Positions 10,139-20,806 of a stretch of 64,000 bases of DNA are shown here, piece after piece. A model generated the notes under the pieces. The model made no database searches. It was not told the DNA's origin and saw only the letters and a program-made list of their open reading frames with translations. The translations under genes were made by a program, and so were the position numbers. How positions within the stretch are numbered: position 1 is the stretch's first letter; every line of letters begins with the position of its first letter. Source of the DNA: an uncultured SAR86 cluster bacterium (GTDB taxonomy: Bacteria > Pseudomonadota > Gammaproteobacteria > Magnimaribacterales > D2472); the NCBI GenBank assembly GCA_902558375.1, contig CACEDQ010000005.1:1-64000 (forward strand). The letters run 5' to 3'.

Positions 10139-11158
10139 ATGATGAAATTAAAAAAAATTGCAGTTCTTGGAGGTGGTAGTTTTGGGACTGTGCTTGCCAA
10201 TATAGCAGCATCTAACGGTTTTGAAGTTTCATTATGGGTAAGGGATTCAGAACAAGCTCTTAGAATAAACTCAGAAGCAGCAAATACTACTTATCATCCG
10301 GAGCTACAATTGTCATCAAATATAGAAGCATCAGAAAATCTTGATGAAGTTATTAAAAACTCAAGCATAGTGTTGATAGCCACACCAAGTTCAATATTTG
10401 AAAATGTAGTTAAAAGAATTTCACCCTCAATTGATGAGGGAGCACATATTATTTCTTGTACAAAAGGAATTAAATTAGATCCGTTTAGATCAATGTCAGA
10501 CATTATCTTGCTAAATATTGATGCTTCTAAAAATAGTGTAGGAGTGTTGAGTGGTCCAAATCTTGCAAAAGAAATAGCAGAAAAAAAAGTCACTGGAACA
10601 GTTATAGCTAGTAATGATGATTCACTTATTAATGATGTAAAAGAAACTCTTTCTTCTGACACTTTTAAGATATATTCTTCAGATGATATTCAAGGTGTTG
10701 AGTTAGCAGGAGCTCTAAAAAATATATATGCAATTATTTGTGGAATTGCAGAATCTTTAGAGGTTGGTGAAAATGCTGTTGGGTTAATTTTAACTAGAAG
10801 CATGGCTGAAATGAGTAGATTTGCAGTAGCAAAGGGTGCAAATCCAATTACTTTTCTTGGACTTGCTGGCATGGGTGATTTGGTAGCCACATGTACATCA
10901 AACTTATCTAGAAACTTTCAACTTGGCATCAATTTAGGAGCTGGTCTAAGTTTAGAAGAGGCTAAGAACAAAGTTGGTCAAGTTGCTGAAGGTATTAGAA
11001 CATTAGAGGTTATTAAAACAGAATCTGCTAGATTGAATATCAGCATGCCTCTAGTAGATTCTTTATATGATATTGTTTATAAGAATGCATCATCTAAAAC
11101 ATTTATTGATGATCTTGTTAATAATCCACACGAAGTTGATGTAGAATTTACATATTAG
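10139..11158 (+). CDS. gpsA: NAD(P)-dependent glycerol-3-phosphate dehydrogenase
   Basis: LGGGSFGTVLANIAASNG, LSGPNLAKEIAEKKVT, GLAGMGDLVATCTSNLSRNFQLG. Confidence 0.96.
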   Translation: MMKLKKIAVLGGGSFGTVLANIAASNGFEVSLWVRDSEQALRINSEAANTTYHPELQLSSNIEASENLDEVIKNSSIVLIATPSSIFENVVKRISPSIDEGAHIISCTKGIKLDPFRSMSDIILLNIDASKNSVGVLSGPNLAKEIAEKKVTGTVIASNDDSLINDVKETLSSDTFKIYSSDDIQGVELAGALKNIYAIICGIAESLEVGENAVGLILTRSMAEMSRFAVAKGANPITFLGLAGMGDLVATCTSNLSRNFQLGINLGAGLSLEEAKNKVGQVAEGIRTLEVIKTESARLNISMPLVDSLYDIVYKNASSKTFIDDLVNNPHEVDVEFTY

Positions 11159-11169
11159 GAAAAAAAATT

Positions 11170-11535
11170 ATGGCTAATATAGAAATAGATAAAGAAGAAA
11201 TTTTAAAAGGAAGCAAATGGATAAGACTATTATTCATGGTTCTTTATGGTTTTGTAATTAATTTTGTTTTAACTATATGCATTGGATTAGCTGTTATTCA
11301 ATTTTTATTTTACCTATTCACTTCAAAACCAAACGCACCTATTGCAAATTTTAATACTCATCTTTTAGAGTTCTTTGACGACTCTTTGGCCTTTTTATTA
11401 TTTCAAACAGAAGAAAAGCCATTTCCATTTAAGGGTAATGAAAATGATGAGGCAAGCAGTGAAAGTGAAGGTGAAGTTATAGAAGGCGAAGTAAATCCTG
11501 ATATTTCTGAAGAAACAGAAGAAGTAAAGGACTGA
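11170..11535 (+). CDS. DUF4389-like membrane protein
   Basis: GSKWIRLLFMVLYGFVINFVL...LLEFFDDSLAFLLFQTEEKPFPF. Confidence 0.55.
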   Translation: MANIEIDKEEILKGSKWIRLLFMVLYGFVINFVLTICIGLAVIQFLFYLFTSKPNAPIANFNTHLLEFFDDSLAFLLFQTEEKPFPFKGNENDEASSESEGEVIEGEVNPDISEETEEVKD

Positions 11536-12378
11536 TCAGTTATTAACCAATCTTTTTGCAGACTGCATAGTATGCAATATTAATGTATTAATAGTCATTG
11601 GACCAACCCCACCTGGAACTGGTGTGTATGCAGAAGATATCTCATCCATTTGGTCCAAATCAATATCACCACATTTTTCAGGATGAAAGCCTGCATCTAT
11701 GACTATAGCGCCTTGCTTGATCCAATCTGTTTTTATAAATTTAGGTATTCCTACCGCACCAACAATAAGATCTGCATTTTTAATTATATTTTCAATATTT
11801 TGTGTTCTAGAATGACATATAGTTACAGTAGCATTTAAATTTAAAAGCATCATAGCCATTGGTTTTCCTAAAATAGGACTTCTTCCTACAACTACAGCAT
11901 TTAAACCCTGGACCTCAAGCTCATAATGTTTAATTAATCTTATAATTCCTGCAGGCGTGCATGATCCATATGCCTCAATACCCATAGACATATTTCCAAA
12001 ACCTAAACAGGTAACTCCATCCACATCTTTTTCAATATTAATTGCATCAAAACATTTTCTTTCATCAATTTGAGATGGAACCGGATGTTGTAATAAAATC
12101 CCATGGACATTGGGATTTTTATTTAAATCATCAATAGTTGATAGCAACTCTTCTGTTGTTGAGGACTCTGGTAGTTCAACAGCTATTGATTCCATGCCAA
12201 CTTTTTTACATGTGTTCCTTTTCATTCGAACATAAGTTTCTGATGCTGGATCGTTGCCAACAAGAATAGTAGCAAGAGTAGGATTTATACCCTTTGATAC
12301 AAGCTCTTTAACCTCTACTTTAATCTCTTCTTCACTTAGAGAGGCTAGTTTTTTACCATCTAAAATTTTTGCCACCAT
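11536..12378 (-). CDS. folD: Bifunctional methylenetetrahydrofolate dehydrogenase/cyclohydrolase
   Basis: [53 protein letters not shown]. Confidence 0.97.
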   Translation of the reverse strand: MVAKILDGKKLASLSEEEIKVEVKELVSKGINPTLATILVGNDPASETYVRMKRNTCKKVGMESIAVELPESSTTEELLSTIDDLNKNPNVHGILLQHPVPSQIDERKCFDAINIEKDVDGVTCLGFGNMSMGIEAYGSCTPAGIIRLIKHYELEVQGLNAVVVGRSPILGKPMAMMLLNLNATVTICHSRTQNIENIIKNADLIVGAVGIPKFIKTDWIKQGAIVIDAGFHPEKCGDIDLDQMDEISSAYTPVPGGVGPMTINTLILHTMQSAKRLVNN

Positions 12379-12457
12379 AAAAATATTATCGCATTTATGA
12401 ATATTTATTCATATGATGATTGCTTATTTTTTAGATAAACTTTAATATTTGCAACCT

Positions 12458-12534
12458 CGGGGTATAGCGCAGTCTGGTAGCGCACTCGCTTTGGGAGCGA
12501 GTGGTCGTAAGTTCGAATCTTACTACCCCGACCA
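12458..12534 (+). tRNA. tRNA-Pro (TGG)
   Basis: CGGGGTA/TACCCCG acceptor, anticodon TGG in CTTTGGGAG, encoded CCA. Confidence 0.95.
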
Positions 12535-12535
12535 C

Positions 12536-12612
<77 letters not shown>

Positions 12613-12631
12613 TTTTTTATATAATATTAAT

Positions 12632-14443
12632 ATGTATATAACTTTAAGCTTAAGCATCTTATTGCTTGTCCTTGCAAAAACATCATTTTTTGAAATAAGC
12701 AAAAGCAGAGTATTTGTAGCAATTTTTTATATTAATTTGGTATTGTTAAGCCTATATTTTTTTATAGACTATTTATCAGGTGATGGGATTAATGATGCAA
12801 TCCTATTTCATTTTAAATATGGTATTAAGGGATTTGGTATAGATGAATATATTTTTCCATCCTTTGTTTTAGTATTTATAAACATTGTATTAATAATATT
12901 AATAAAACTATTCAATAAAAATATTAATAAAAAATCTACTAACTCTAAAGCAAGCGTTTTCCCAGCTTTAATTTTGATAATATCTGTATTTTTTAATCCA
13001 TTTTACAAAGATGTTTATTTTCTTTTATCAAATGAAAGAGATAAGCAGAATTCAGTAGATAACAATCATTTTTTTCAACAAGATATTCTTTTTAAGAATA
13101 AAAAAAAGAATGTTATTTTTATTTATCTTGAGCAAGTAGAAAGAACATATCTTGATGATGATATTTTTCCTGACTTAGCTCCAAATCTAAAGAGACTTGA
13201 AAAATTATCTGTTAGTTATACAAATATTGATTCTCCAAGAGCTACAAACTGGACCATTGCTGGTATGGCAGCATCTCAATGCGGCGTTCCACTGCTTACT
13301 CCAATAGCAAGTGAAAATTCAATGTCTGGAGTAGACAAATTTATTCCATTGGCAAAATGTATGGGAGATATTCTTAATGAGGAGAACTATAATCTTCATT
13401 ATATCGGTGGCTCTGATCTTGATTTTGCCGGAAAAGGTAATTTCTATAGAACTCATGGATTTAATTCTGTAGAGGGGTGGTATGAACTAGAAGATAAATT
13501 AAATGATAAAAATTATAGATCCCCATGGGGTGTCTATGATGATGAGCTTTTTGATCTTATTTACGAAAGGATACAAAAACTTTCTGAGCAAACAAATAAT
13601 TTTGGTTTATTCTCACTTACTTTGGATACTCATCATCCTAATGGATATATATCCGCATCATGTAAAAATAAAAAATATCTTGATGGCAAAAATCCTATTT
13701 TAAATTCGCTGCACTGTATAGATTATTTAATTGGAAAATTTATGGATGAATTTCTAAATTCTGATCTATACAAAGATACAACGTTAGTTCTATTGTCAGA
13801 TCATTTAGCATTAAAAAATACTGCATCACATATGCTTGAGAAAGGTACGAGAAAAAATTTATTTATGATTTTCGATCAATCTTTGAATCCACAATTAAAT
13901 AGTAAAAAAGGTAATATTTTTGATGTGGGTCCAACAGTATTAGGTGTTATAGGGACTGACACTATTGGCTTGGGCTTGGGCAGAAATTTGGGAATCAAAA
14001 AAAGTCTCTCAAGCAATAATGATATTGACGAAGTTATTGCGCTTAATAGAAGTAAGATTATAGATTTATGGTCTTTTCCTCGTTTTCAAAATGGCTTTAG
14101 TATTTCAAAGTCAGATATGAAAATAATTTTTGGTGATAGATTTATTAAATATCCAGCATTAATAGCATTAGATGCTAATAATGAAGTAGAACAAATAATG
14201 TTTGATTTTTATTATGCAAATCCTTTAAAAAATAAAGTTAAAAGACTTGATTCACAAACAAATTTTTTATGGATAGATAAATGCCAAAAAATTGCAGAAT
14301 ACAAAAAAATTGAATCCACTTATCAAGAAAACCACTATTGCATATTACTTGAGGATAAAAAAAATATAAAATATCAATTATTAGATGTAGATTCTAAAAA
14401 TATCAATAAAGAGTTAATAAAGAAACATTTTAATGATGAATAA
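12632..14443 (+). CDS. OpgB/MdoB-like phosphoglycerol transferase (membrane sulfatase-fold protein)
   Basis: VIFIYLEQVERTYLDDDIFPDLAPNL, WTIAGMAASQCGVPLLTP, DLDFAGKGNFYRTHGF, TLDTHHPNGYIS, LLSDHLALKNTA resemble E. coli OpgB; start moved from 12578 (inside tRNA-Arg) to the ATG at 12632. Confidence 0.75.
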   Translation: MYITLSLSILLLVLAKTSFFEISKSRVFVAIFYINLVLLSLYFFIDYLSGDGINDAILFHFKYGIKGFGIDEYIFPSFVLVFINIVLIILIKLFNKNINKKSTNSKASVFPALILIISVFFNPFYKDVYFLLSNERDKQNSVDNNHFFQQDILFKNKKKNVIFIYLEQVERTYLDDDIFPDLAPNLKRLEKLSVSYTNIDSPRATNWTIAGMAASQCGVPLLTPIASENSMSGVDKFIPLAKCMGDILNEENYNLHYIGGSDLDFAGKGNFYRTHGFNSVEGWYELEDKLNDKNYRSPWGVYDDELFDLIYERIQKLSEQTNNFGLFSLTLDTHHPNGYISASCKNKKYLDGKNPILNSLHCIDYLIGKFMDEFLNSDLYKDTTLVLLSDHLALKNTASHMLEKGTRKNLFMIFDQSLNPQLNSKKGNIFDVGPTVLGVIGTDTIGLGLGRNLGIKKSLSSNNDIDEVIALNRSKIIDLWSFPRFQNGFSISKSDMKIIFGDRFIKYPALIALDANNEVEQIMFDFYYANPLKNKVKRLDSQTNFLWIDKCQKIAEYKKIESTYQENHYCILLEDKKNIKYQLLDVDSKNINKELIKKHFNDE

Positions 14444-15377
14444 AATAGTTGCTTTGTATAAATTTGTAGACATTAAAGATCCTGAATTTATTTCCGAGAA
14501 AATTAGAAATAAACTAGATGAGCTCAATATATATGGAACCATTTTAATTGGTCACGAAGGTATCAACGGAACCATTTCATCAGGCATTCATCAAAACCTA
14601 TTAAATGCTTTAAAGTTTATTGAATCAATTAATGGTTTTGATAATTTAGATTTAAAATTTTCTCAATCAGAAAAAAGACCATTCGTCAGACTTAAAGTAA
14701 AGTTAAAAAAAGAGATAGTTACTATTGGCGATACTTCTATTAACCCTAATAATCTTGTTGGTGAGTATGTTAATCCGCATGAATGGAATAAGCTTATTAC
14801 CGAAGATGACACATTGATAATTGATACAAGAAATGAATATGAATGTTCAATAGGAACATTTAAAAACTCAATTAATCCAAAGACAAATACATTTAGAGAA
14901 TTTCCCAATTGGATAAAGGCTCAAAAATTTTCTGAAGAAGACAAAAAAGAAAAGAAAATTGCAATGTTTTGCACTGGAGGCATTAGATGTGAAAAAGCAT
15001 CATCTTTGATGAAAAAAGAAGGCTTTGAGAATGTTTATCATTTAAAGGGTGGCATTCTTAAATATTTTGAATCTGTTAATGAAGATGATTCATTGTGGTC
15101 AGGGGAATGTTTTGTTTTTGATGATAGGGTATCTGTAGATCAGAATCTAAAAAAAGGGTCCTATGATATGTGTCATGGATGTAGAATGCCAATCACCAGT
15201 GAAGATAAAAAAACTGATAAATACATTAGAGGTGTAGCCTGTCCATCATGTTTCGATAAGACTACAGAGGAGCAAAAAAATAGGTATATGAGCAGACAGA
15301 AACAGGTAGATTTAGCTAAAAAAAGAAATCAAAAACATATTGGGCCAAAAAAAGAAGTTCAAAATCTCAAATCTTGA
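14433..15377 (+). CDS. trhO: tRNA uridine(34) hydroxylase (rhodanese-related, TrhO/YceA family)
   Basis: GTILIGHEGINGTISSG, VIDTRNEYEC-like, CTGGIRCEKASSLM, CHGCRMPIT. Confidence 0.92.
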   Translation: MMNKIVALYKFVDIKDPEFISEKIRNKLDELNIYGTILIGHEGINGTISSGIHQNLLNALKFIESINGFDNLDLKFSQSEKRPFVRLKVKLKKEIVTIGDTSINPNNLVGEYVNPHEWNKLITEDDTLIIDTRNEYECSIGTFKNSINPKTNTFREFPNWIKAQKFSEEDKKEKKIAMFCTGGIRCEKASSLMKKEGFENVYHLKGGILKYFESVNEDDSLWSGECFVFDDRVSVDQNLKKGSYDMCHGCRMPITSEDKKTDKYIRGVACPSCFDKTTEEQKNRYMSRQKQVDLAKKRNQKHIGPKKEVQNLKS

Positions 15378-15378
15378 T

Positions 15379-16029
15379 ATGCACGTACTTTACTCATTTA
15401 AAAGATGTCCATATGCAATGCGAGCCAGAATGGCTCTATATTTGTCAAAAATAAAAGTAGAACATCGAGAGGTTAGTTTAAAAAATAAACCCAAGGCTAT
15501 GTTAGAGCTTTCACCAAAGGGCACTGTTCCAGTTCTTTTGTTGAATGATGGAAGAGTTATCGATGAGAGTATGGACATTGTAAACTGGTGTCTGGAGCAG
15601 AATATTCATACATTTACAGATGAGCTAACTGACGAGCAAAAATCAATTACTGAGAATGAGATAAAATTATTTGACGAAAAATTTAAATATCACCTAGACA
15701 GATATAAATATGCCACAAGATATAAAGATATTGATGAGGTTGCACATAGGGACGCGTGTATAGAAATTTTAAAAAGTATTGAAAATAAAATTTATAATTC
15801 TAAATGGTTTTTTTCTAATCATATTAATAAAATTGATATATGCATATTGCCATTTATTAGACAATTTAGAATAGCCAATACTAGTTGGTTCGATTTAAAT
15901 ACAGAGATTCCTAAAACTCAAAAATGGCTTGGCAATTTCTTAGTGAGCACATTATTAAGTGAGATTATGGCTAATTATGATATTTGGGAAAAAGACAGTG
16001 CTGTAAACTTTTTCCCTAAAGACCTATAG
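15379..16029 (+). CDS. Glutathione S-transferase family protein
   Basis: YSFKRCPYAMRARMAL...LSPKGTVPVLLLNDGRVIDESMDIV. Confidence 0.85.
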   Translation: MHVLYSFKRCPYAMRARMALYLSKIKVEHREVSLKNKPKAMLELSPKGTVPVLLLNDGRVIDESMDIVNWCLEQNIHTFTDELTDEQKSITENEIKLFDEKFKYHLDRYKYATRYKDIDEVAHRDACIEILKSIENKIYNSKWFFSNHINKIDICILPFIRQFRIANTSWFDLNTEIPKTQKWLGNFLVSTLLSEIMANYDIWEKDSAVNFFPKDL

Positions 16030-17419
16030 ACTCATATGCCATTGCTATCTTTTCTATAGCAAGTAAATATGCAGCGGTTCTAAAATCAACTATTTTTTCA
16101 TTTGAAATAAAAATCTTCTTAACTTCCTGGAACCCATCTATCATCATGTCATCCAAACCAGATCTAACAAGATCAATTTCTTCTATGCCTTGCAGAAAAT
16201 TTTCTTTATATTTATTCGGCATAGTTTTTCCTGTCATTTGTTCAATCGCTTCAATCAAAGCGTTGAGCTGAAATTGATTCCTTCTTTTTTCAAGTCGACC
16301 AAATCGTATGTGTCTTATATTTTTTACCCATTCAAAGTAACTAACAGCTACTCCACCTCCATTTGCAAGAATATCTGGTATCACGAATATTTTTTTTCTA
16401 TTAAGTATTTGATTGGCTTTATAGTTTATTGGTCCATTAGCAGCTTCGACAATTAATTTTGCAGAAACATCTTCAGCATTCTTTTCAGTTATAACGTTTT
16501 CACGAGCAGCGGGTATTAAAATATCACATTTTCTTTTCAACAAAAGTGAAGAGTCTTTTATAAAAGTTGCTTCTGGGTAATTATTAAATGACTTATGTTT
16601 TATAAAATATTTTTTTGCATGTTCAACATTAATACCTTTTTCATTGTATATTCCTCCATTAAATTCTGAGATACCAATTAATTTGATCCCATCATCTTCA
16701 GTAAGAAATTTTGAAAGATGATAGCCAACATTTCCAATACCTTGGACTACCATTGATTTAGTTGTCAGATCTTGATCAAGACCTGCTATTTTAACTAAGT
16801 CAGCATTTTTAAAAAATTCTCTTACTATAAATTGCACACCTCTTCCAGTAGCCTCTTCTCTTCCCGGAAGACCATTTTTATTTGGTGGTTTACCAGTAAC
16901 ACATGCTGCACCATTAATATCGCTTGGATGCATTTTTCTATATTCATCAGCAATCCATGCCATTTCTCTTGAAGATGAACCAATATCTGGTGCAGGCACG
17001 TTCATCGATGGACTAATTAGATCTCGTTTTATAAGCTCTTGTGCAAATCTTCTAGTAATTTTTTCAAGTTCACGTTTTTCCCAATCTGCAGTATTGATTT
17101 TTAAGCCTCCCTTAGAGCCACCAAAAGGGACATTAATGATTGCGCACTTATACGACATTAATGCTGCTAATGCTTCAACTTCTTCAGAATTTGTTTGCAA
17201 ATCAAATCTTATACCTCCTTTTGTTGGCTCCATATGTTCTGAATGAACCGATCTCCAACCTTCGAATGTAAATATTTTTCCTCTAAGCCTGACTCCAAAT
17301 CTCACAATATATGTTGAGTTACAGACAATAATCTTATTTGATAAGTCTTCGGATATATCTGAAAACTTAAGCGCTTTGTTTACGTATTTCGTAGTATCAC
17401 TTAAAAAATTACTCATCAA
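16016..17419 (-). CDS. Glu/Leu/Phe/Val dehydrogenase (glutamate dehydrogenase)
   Basis: GGIRFDLQTNSEEVEALAALMSYKCAIINVPFGGSKGG, PAPDIGSSSREMAWIADEY, GRGVQF, VQGIGNVGYH. Confidence 0.93.
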   Translation of the reverse strand: MMSNFLSDTTKYVNKALKFSDISEDLSNKIIVCNSTYIVRFGVRLRGKIFTFEGWRSVHSEHMEPTKGGIRFDLQTNSEEVEALAALMSYKCAIINVPFGGSKGGLKINTADWEKRELEKITRRFAQELIKRDLISPSMNVPAPDIGSSSREMAWIADEYRKMHPSDINGAACVTGKPPNKNGLPGREEATGRGVQFIVREFFKNADLVKIAGLDQDLTTKSMVVQGIGNVGYHLSKFLTEDDGIKLIGISEFNGGIYNEKGINVEHAKKYFIKHKSFNNYPEATFIKDSSLLLKRKCDILIPAARENVITEKNAEDVSAKLIVEAANGPINYKANQILNRKKIFVIPDILANGGGVAVSYFEWVKNIRHIRFGRLEKRRNQFQLNALIEAIEQMTGKTMPNKYKENFLQGIEEIDLVRSGLDDMMIDGFQEVKKIFISNEKIVDFRTAAYLLAIEKIAMAYESIGL

Positions 17420-17521
17420 TTATCTCCCCATAATGAATGATATTATTATTGTATATCTTTTTAATTATCATAATAAAAAAATAAATAATTGTTATTTTTA
17501 ATCTATAATAGCTCGTTTCGT

Positions 17522-17599
17522 GGCGGGCGTAGCTCAGTTGGTTAGAGCGCTGGATTGTGGCTCCGGAGGCCGTGGGTTCGAACCCCATCGCTCGCCCCA
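17522..17599 (+). tRNA. tRNA-His (GTG)
   Basis: Anticodon GTG, encoded G(-1) opposite C73, GCGGGCG/CGCTCGC acceptor, encoded CCA. Confidence 0.95.
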
Positions 17600-17616
17600 A
17601 TTAATTGGATAAAATT

Positions 17617-18912
17617 ATGACTAGCAAACTAAAAAAACTTAAGGATTTAGAAAGAAAACTTACAGTTTCAATTCCAGTCGATGACTACAGATCAAAATTT
17701 CAAACTAAGCTTAACAATATAAAAGGTAAGGCTAAACTAGACGGCTTTAGAAAAGGAAAAGTCCCTAATGACGTTCTTGAACAAAGATATGGCCAATCTA
17801 TTCATTCTGAAGTAGTAAATGACTTAATTCAAAGTTCATATCCTGAAGCTTTAACTGAGAATAAAGTTCGACCTGCATCACCCCCAACAGTTACATTAGA
17901 AAGTGAAGATCCTAAACAGCCTATAACCTATTCTGCGGTATTTGAAGTTTTCCCTGAAATTAAGCCAAAGCTGAGCAGATGGACAAGTTATGAAAAAGTT
18001 TCAATTTCCATAACTGATAGTGATTTAGATCTTGCCATTTCAGATATTGTAAAAAGATATGGTGAGTGGAAAGATGTATCGAGGAAATCAAAAGTAGATG
18101 ATCAGGTAATTATTGATTTTGTTGGCAGCATCAACAATGAAGACTTTGAAGGCAATTCAGCTAAAGATTTTAAATTAATACTTGGCAGTAATTCTATGAT
18201 ACCTGGCTTTGAAGACGCTATTTTAGAAAAAGAGCCTTCAGAATTTTCCATAAAAGCCACTTTCCCTGATGATTATTTTAAAAAAGATTTAGCAGGCATA
18301 GAAGCTGAATTTAAAATTACATTAAAACAAGTTCAAGAACTTCATGAGGCAAAAATTGACAAAGATCTTTTTGATAAATTAGAAATGGATGTCAAGAATG
18401 AGGCTGAATTTAAAGATGAGATTTCAAAAAGAATGAAAAAAGAAGTTGAAATCCAAGAAAAAGATCTGACAAAAGAATCTATTTATGAAACTTTGTTAAA
18501 GACTAATTCATTTAAAGTACCTAACGTAACTGTCAAAGAGCAGGCAGAACTAATGAGAAAGGATGCTCTTATGAGGATTGGACAAACAGAAGAAAATGCT
18601 GGTGACGATTTATTTCCTATAGACACTTTTATGGAGAATGCTGAAAAAAGAGTCAAGCTCGACTTACTTTTTGCTGAATTAGTTAATCATTTTGAGCTAT
18701 CTGCAGATGCTGTAATGCTTGATACCTATATTGATAAAGAATCAGAGAAATATAAAGATCCAGAACAATTTAAACAGTGGATTAAAGGCCAGCCCCAGCA
18801 ATTAGAACAATTTAGAATGATTGCATTAGAACAACAATTGATTGAAAATTTAGAAAATGCACTTAAATCTAAAGATAAGGTGATAGAATTTTCAGAACTG
18901 GCAAATAAATAG
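17617..18912 (+). CDS. tig: Trigger factor
   Basis: FRKGKVPNDVLEQRYG ribosome-binding signature; upstream of clpP-clpX-lon; ATG at 17617 preferred over the TTG at 17605. Confidence 0.95.
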   Translation: MTSKLKKLKDLERKLTVSIPVDDYRSKFQTKLNNIKGKAKLDGFRKGKVPNDVLEQRYGQSIHSEVVNDLIQSSYPEALTENKVRPASPPTVTLESEDPKQPITYSAVFEVFPEIKPKLSRWTSYEKVSISITDSDLDLAISDIVKRYGEWKDVSRKSKVDDQVIIDFVGSINNEDFEGNSAKDFKLILGSNSMIPGFEDAILEKEPSEFSIKATFPDDYFKKDLAGIEAEFKITLKQVQELHEAKIDKDLFDKLEMDVKNEAEFKDEISKRMKKEVEIQEKDLTKESIYETLLKTNSFKVPNVTVKEQAELMRKDALMRIGQTEENAGDDLFPIDTFMENAEKRVKLDLLFAELVNHFELSADAVMLDTYIDKESEKYKDPEQFKQWIKGQPQQLEQFRMIALEQQLIENLENALKSKDKVIEFSELANK

Positions 18913-19533
18913 ATGTATATGAATGAAATAGAATCAGCATTAATACCTATGGTAATCGAGCAAACTCCTCGTGGAGAAAGGTCGTTTGATATTTATTCAA
19001 GACTGCTTAAAGAACGAGTTATTTTTCTATCAGGTCCTGTTGATGATTATATGTCTAACTTAGTAGTTGCTCAGTTATTATTCCTAGAGTCTGAAAATCC
19101 AGAAAAAGATATATCAATTTATATAAATTCACCTGGAGGCAGTATTTCATCAGGTTTGGCAATATATGACACCATGCAATTTGTTGCACCTTCTATTTCA
19201 ACGCTTTGTATCGGTCAGGCTGCAAGCATGGGTGCGATACTTTTAGCTGGAGGAGATAAAGGAAAAAGATATGCTTTGCCAAATTCAAGAATTATGATTC
19301 ATCAACCTTTAGGTGGTTTTCAAGGACAGGCATCTGATTTTGAAATTCATGCAAAAGAAATTTTACATATGAAAAAAGTTGTAAATGACATACTTGCGAA
19401 ACATACAGGTCAATCAATAAAGAAAATAGAAAAGGACACAGATAGAGATAACTTTCTAGATGCACCTGCAGCAGTTAAATATGGCATAGTAGATAATATT
19501 TTAGAACAAAGAGATTCAAAGAATGGTAAATAA
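18913..19533 (+). CDS. clpP: ATP-dependent Clp protease proteolytic subunit
   Basis: [48 protein letters not shown]. Confidence 0.98.
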   Translation: MYMNEIESALIPMVIEQTPRGERSFDIYSRLLKERVIFLSGPVDDYMSNLVVAQLLFLESENPEKDISIYINSPGGSISSGLAIYDTMQFVAPSISTLCIGQAASMGAILLAGGDKGKRYALPNSRIMIHQPLGGFQGQASDFEIHAKEILHMKKVVNDILAKHTGQSIKKIEKDTDRDNFLDAPAAVKYGIVDNILEQRDSKNGK

Positions 19534-20776
19534 AACATCATCAGATAAATTAAGTTGTTCATTTTGTGGCAAAAGTCAGGATGATGTAAAAAAACTTATC
19601 GCTGGTCCGAGTGTATATATTTGTAACGAGTGCGTAGATCTATGTAATGACATAATCGAAGAAGAAATTAAAAATGAAGAAGATACTTCATTAGAAGAAC
19701 TGCCATCTCCTCTAGAAATTTTTAATAAACTTGATGAGTATGTGATAGGTCAAGAAAAAGCTAAAAAAGTTCTCTCTGTGGCCGTTTATAATCATTATAA
19801 GAGGTTAAAGAAAAGTGACCTAAAAGATGAAGTCGAACTTCAAAAAAGTAATGTATTACTTCTAGGCCCTACAGGTAGTGGTAAGACTCTATTAGCTCAA
19901 ACTTTAGCAAAAATCTTAAACGTTCCCTTTACAATTGCTGATGCTACTACACTTACCGAAGCTGGATACGTAGGTGAAGATGTTGAAAACATCATACAAA
20001 AACTTTTACAAAAATCTGACTATGACCCTGAAAGAGCGCAACTAGGAATAGTATACATTGATGAAATTGATAAAATTGCAAGAAAATCTGATAACCCATC
20101 GATCACAAGAGATGTTTCTGGAGAAGGGGTTCAGCAGGCACTCCTCAAACTAATTGAAGGAACTGTAGCTTCAATTCCTCCCCAAGGCGGTAGAAAGCAC
20201 CCTCAACAAGAATTTATCCAGATAGATACCTCAAATATATTATTTATATGTGGTGGAGCTTTTTCTGGTTTAGATAAAGTTATTGATCAAAGAACTAATA
20301 ATATTGGAATTGGTTTTGGAGCTGATGTGAATACTACATCAAATGTTCAATCAATTTCATCAGATATTGATAATTTAGAACCTGAAGATTTAGTCAAATA
20401 TGGACTAATACCTGAGTTTGTTGGAAGACTTCCAGTAATATCAAACTTACATGAGCTTGATGAAACTGCACTTGTTCGAATTTTAAAAGAACCAAAAAAT
20501 GCTCTAGTAAATCAGTATAAACATTTATTTGAAATTGATGATGTTGAATTAACATTCAGGGACGAAGCGCTTGTTGAAATTGCAAAACAAGCAATTAAAA
20601 GAAAAACAGGTGCAAGAGGCCTTAGATCAATTATGGAGGATATACTAATGGAAACTATGTTTGAGCTTCCTAATGAAGATCTTGAAAAAGTTATAATTGA
20701 TGAGAACACAGTCGTCTCCAAAACAGACCCAATTAAGCTTTTAAAAACAGCTCCAAAAAAATCATCAGCTAATTGA
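19523..20776 (+). CDS. clpX: ATP-dependent Clp protease ATP-binding subunit ClpX
   Basis: N-terminal [30 protein letters not shown] zinc finger, [17 protein letters not shown]. Confidence 0.98.
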   Translation: MVNKTSSDKLSCSFCGKSQDDVKKLIAGPSVYICNECVDLCNDIIEEEIKNEEDTSLEELPSPLEIFNKLDEYVIGQEKAKKVLSVAVYNHYKRLKKSDLKDEVELQKSNVLLLGPTGSGKTLLAQTLAKILNVPFTIADATTLTEAGYVGEDVENIIQKLLQKSDYDPERAQLGIVYIDEIDKIARKSDNPSITRDVSGEGVQQALLKLIEGTVASIPPQGGRKHPQQEFIQIDTSNILFICGGAFSGLDKVIDQRTNNIGIGFGADVNTTSNVQSISSDIDNLEPEDLVKYGLIPEFVGRLPVISNLHELDETALVRILKEPKNALVNQYKHLFEIDDVELTFRDEALVEIAKQAIKRKTGARGLRSIMEDILMETMFELPNEDLEKVIIDENTVVSKTDPIKLLKTAPKKSSAN

Positions 20777-20806
20777 TATTTTATTATCTATCCCTATATT
20801 GGGTAT

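Noticed and set aside
10294-10662. 122-aa minus-strand ORF antisense to gpsA
   Set aside because: gpsA is clearly the coding strand
17409-17600. 63-aa minus-strand ORF (MGRAMGFEPTASGATIQRSNQLSYARHE...)
   Set aside because: Antisense to tRNA-His; this peptide is the familiar spurious translation of a tRNA complement
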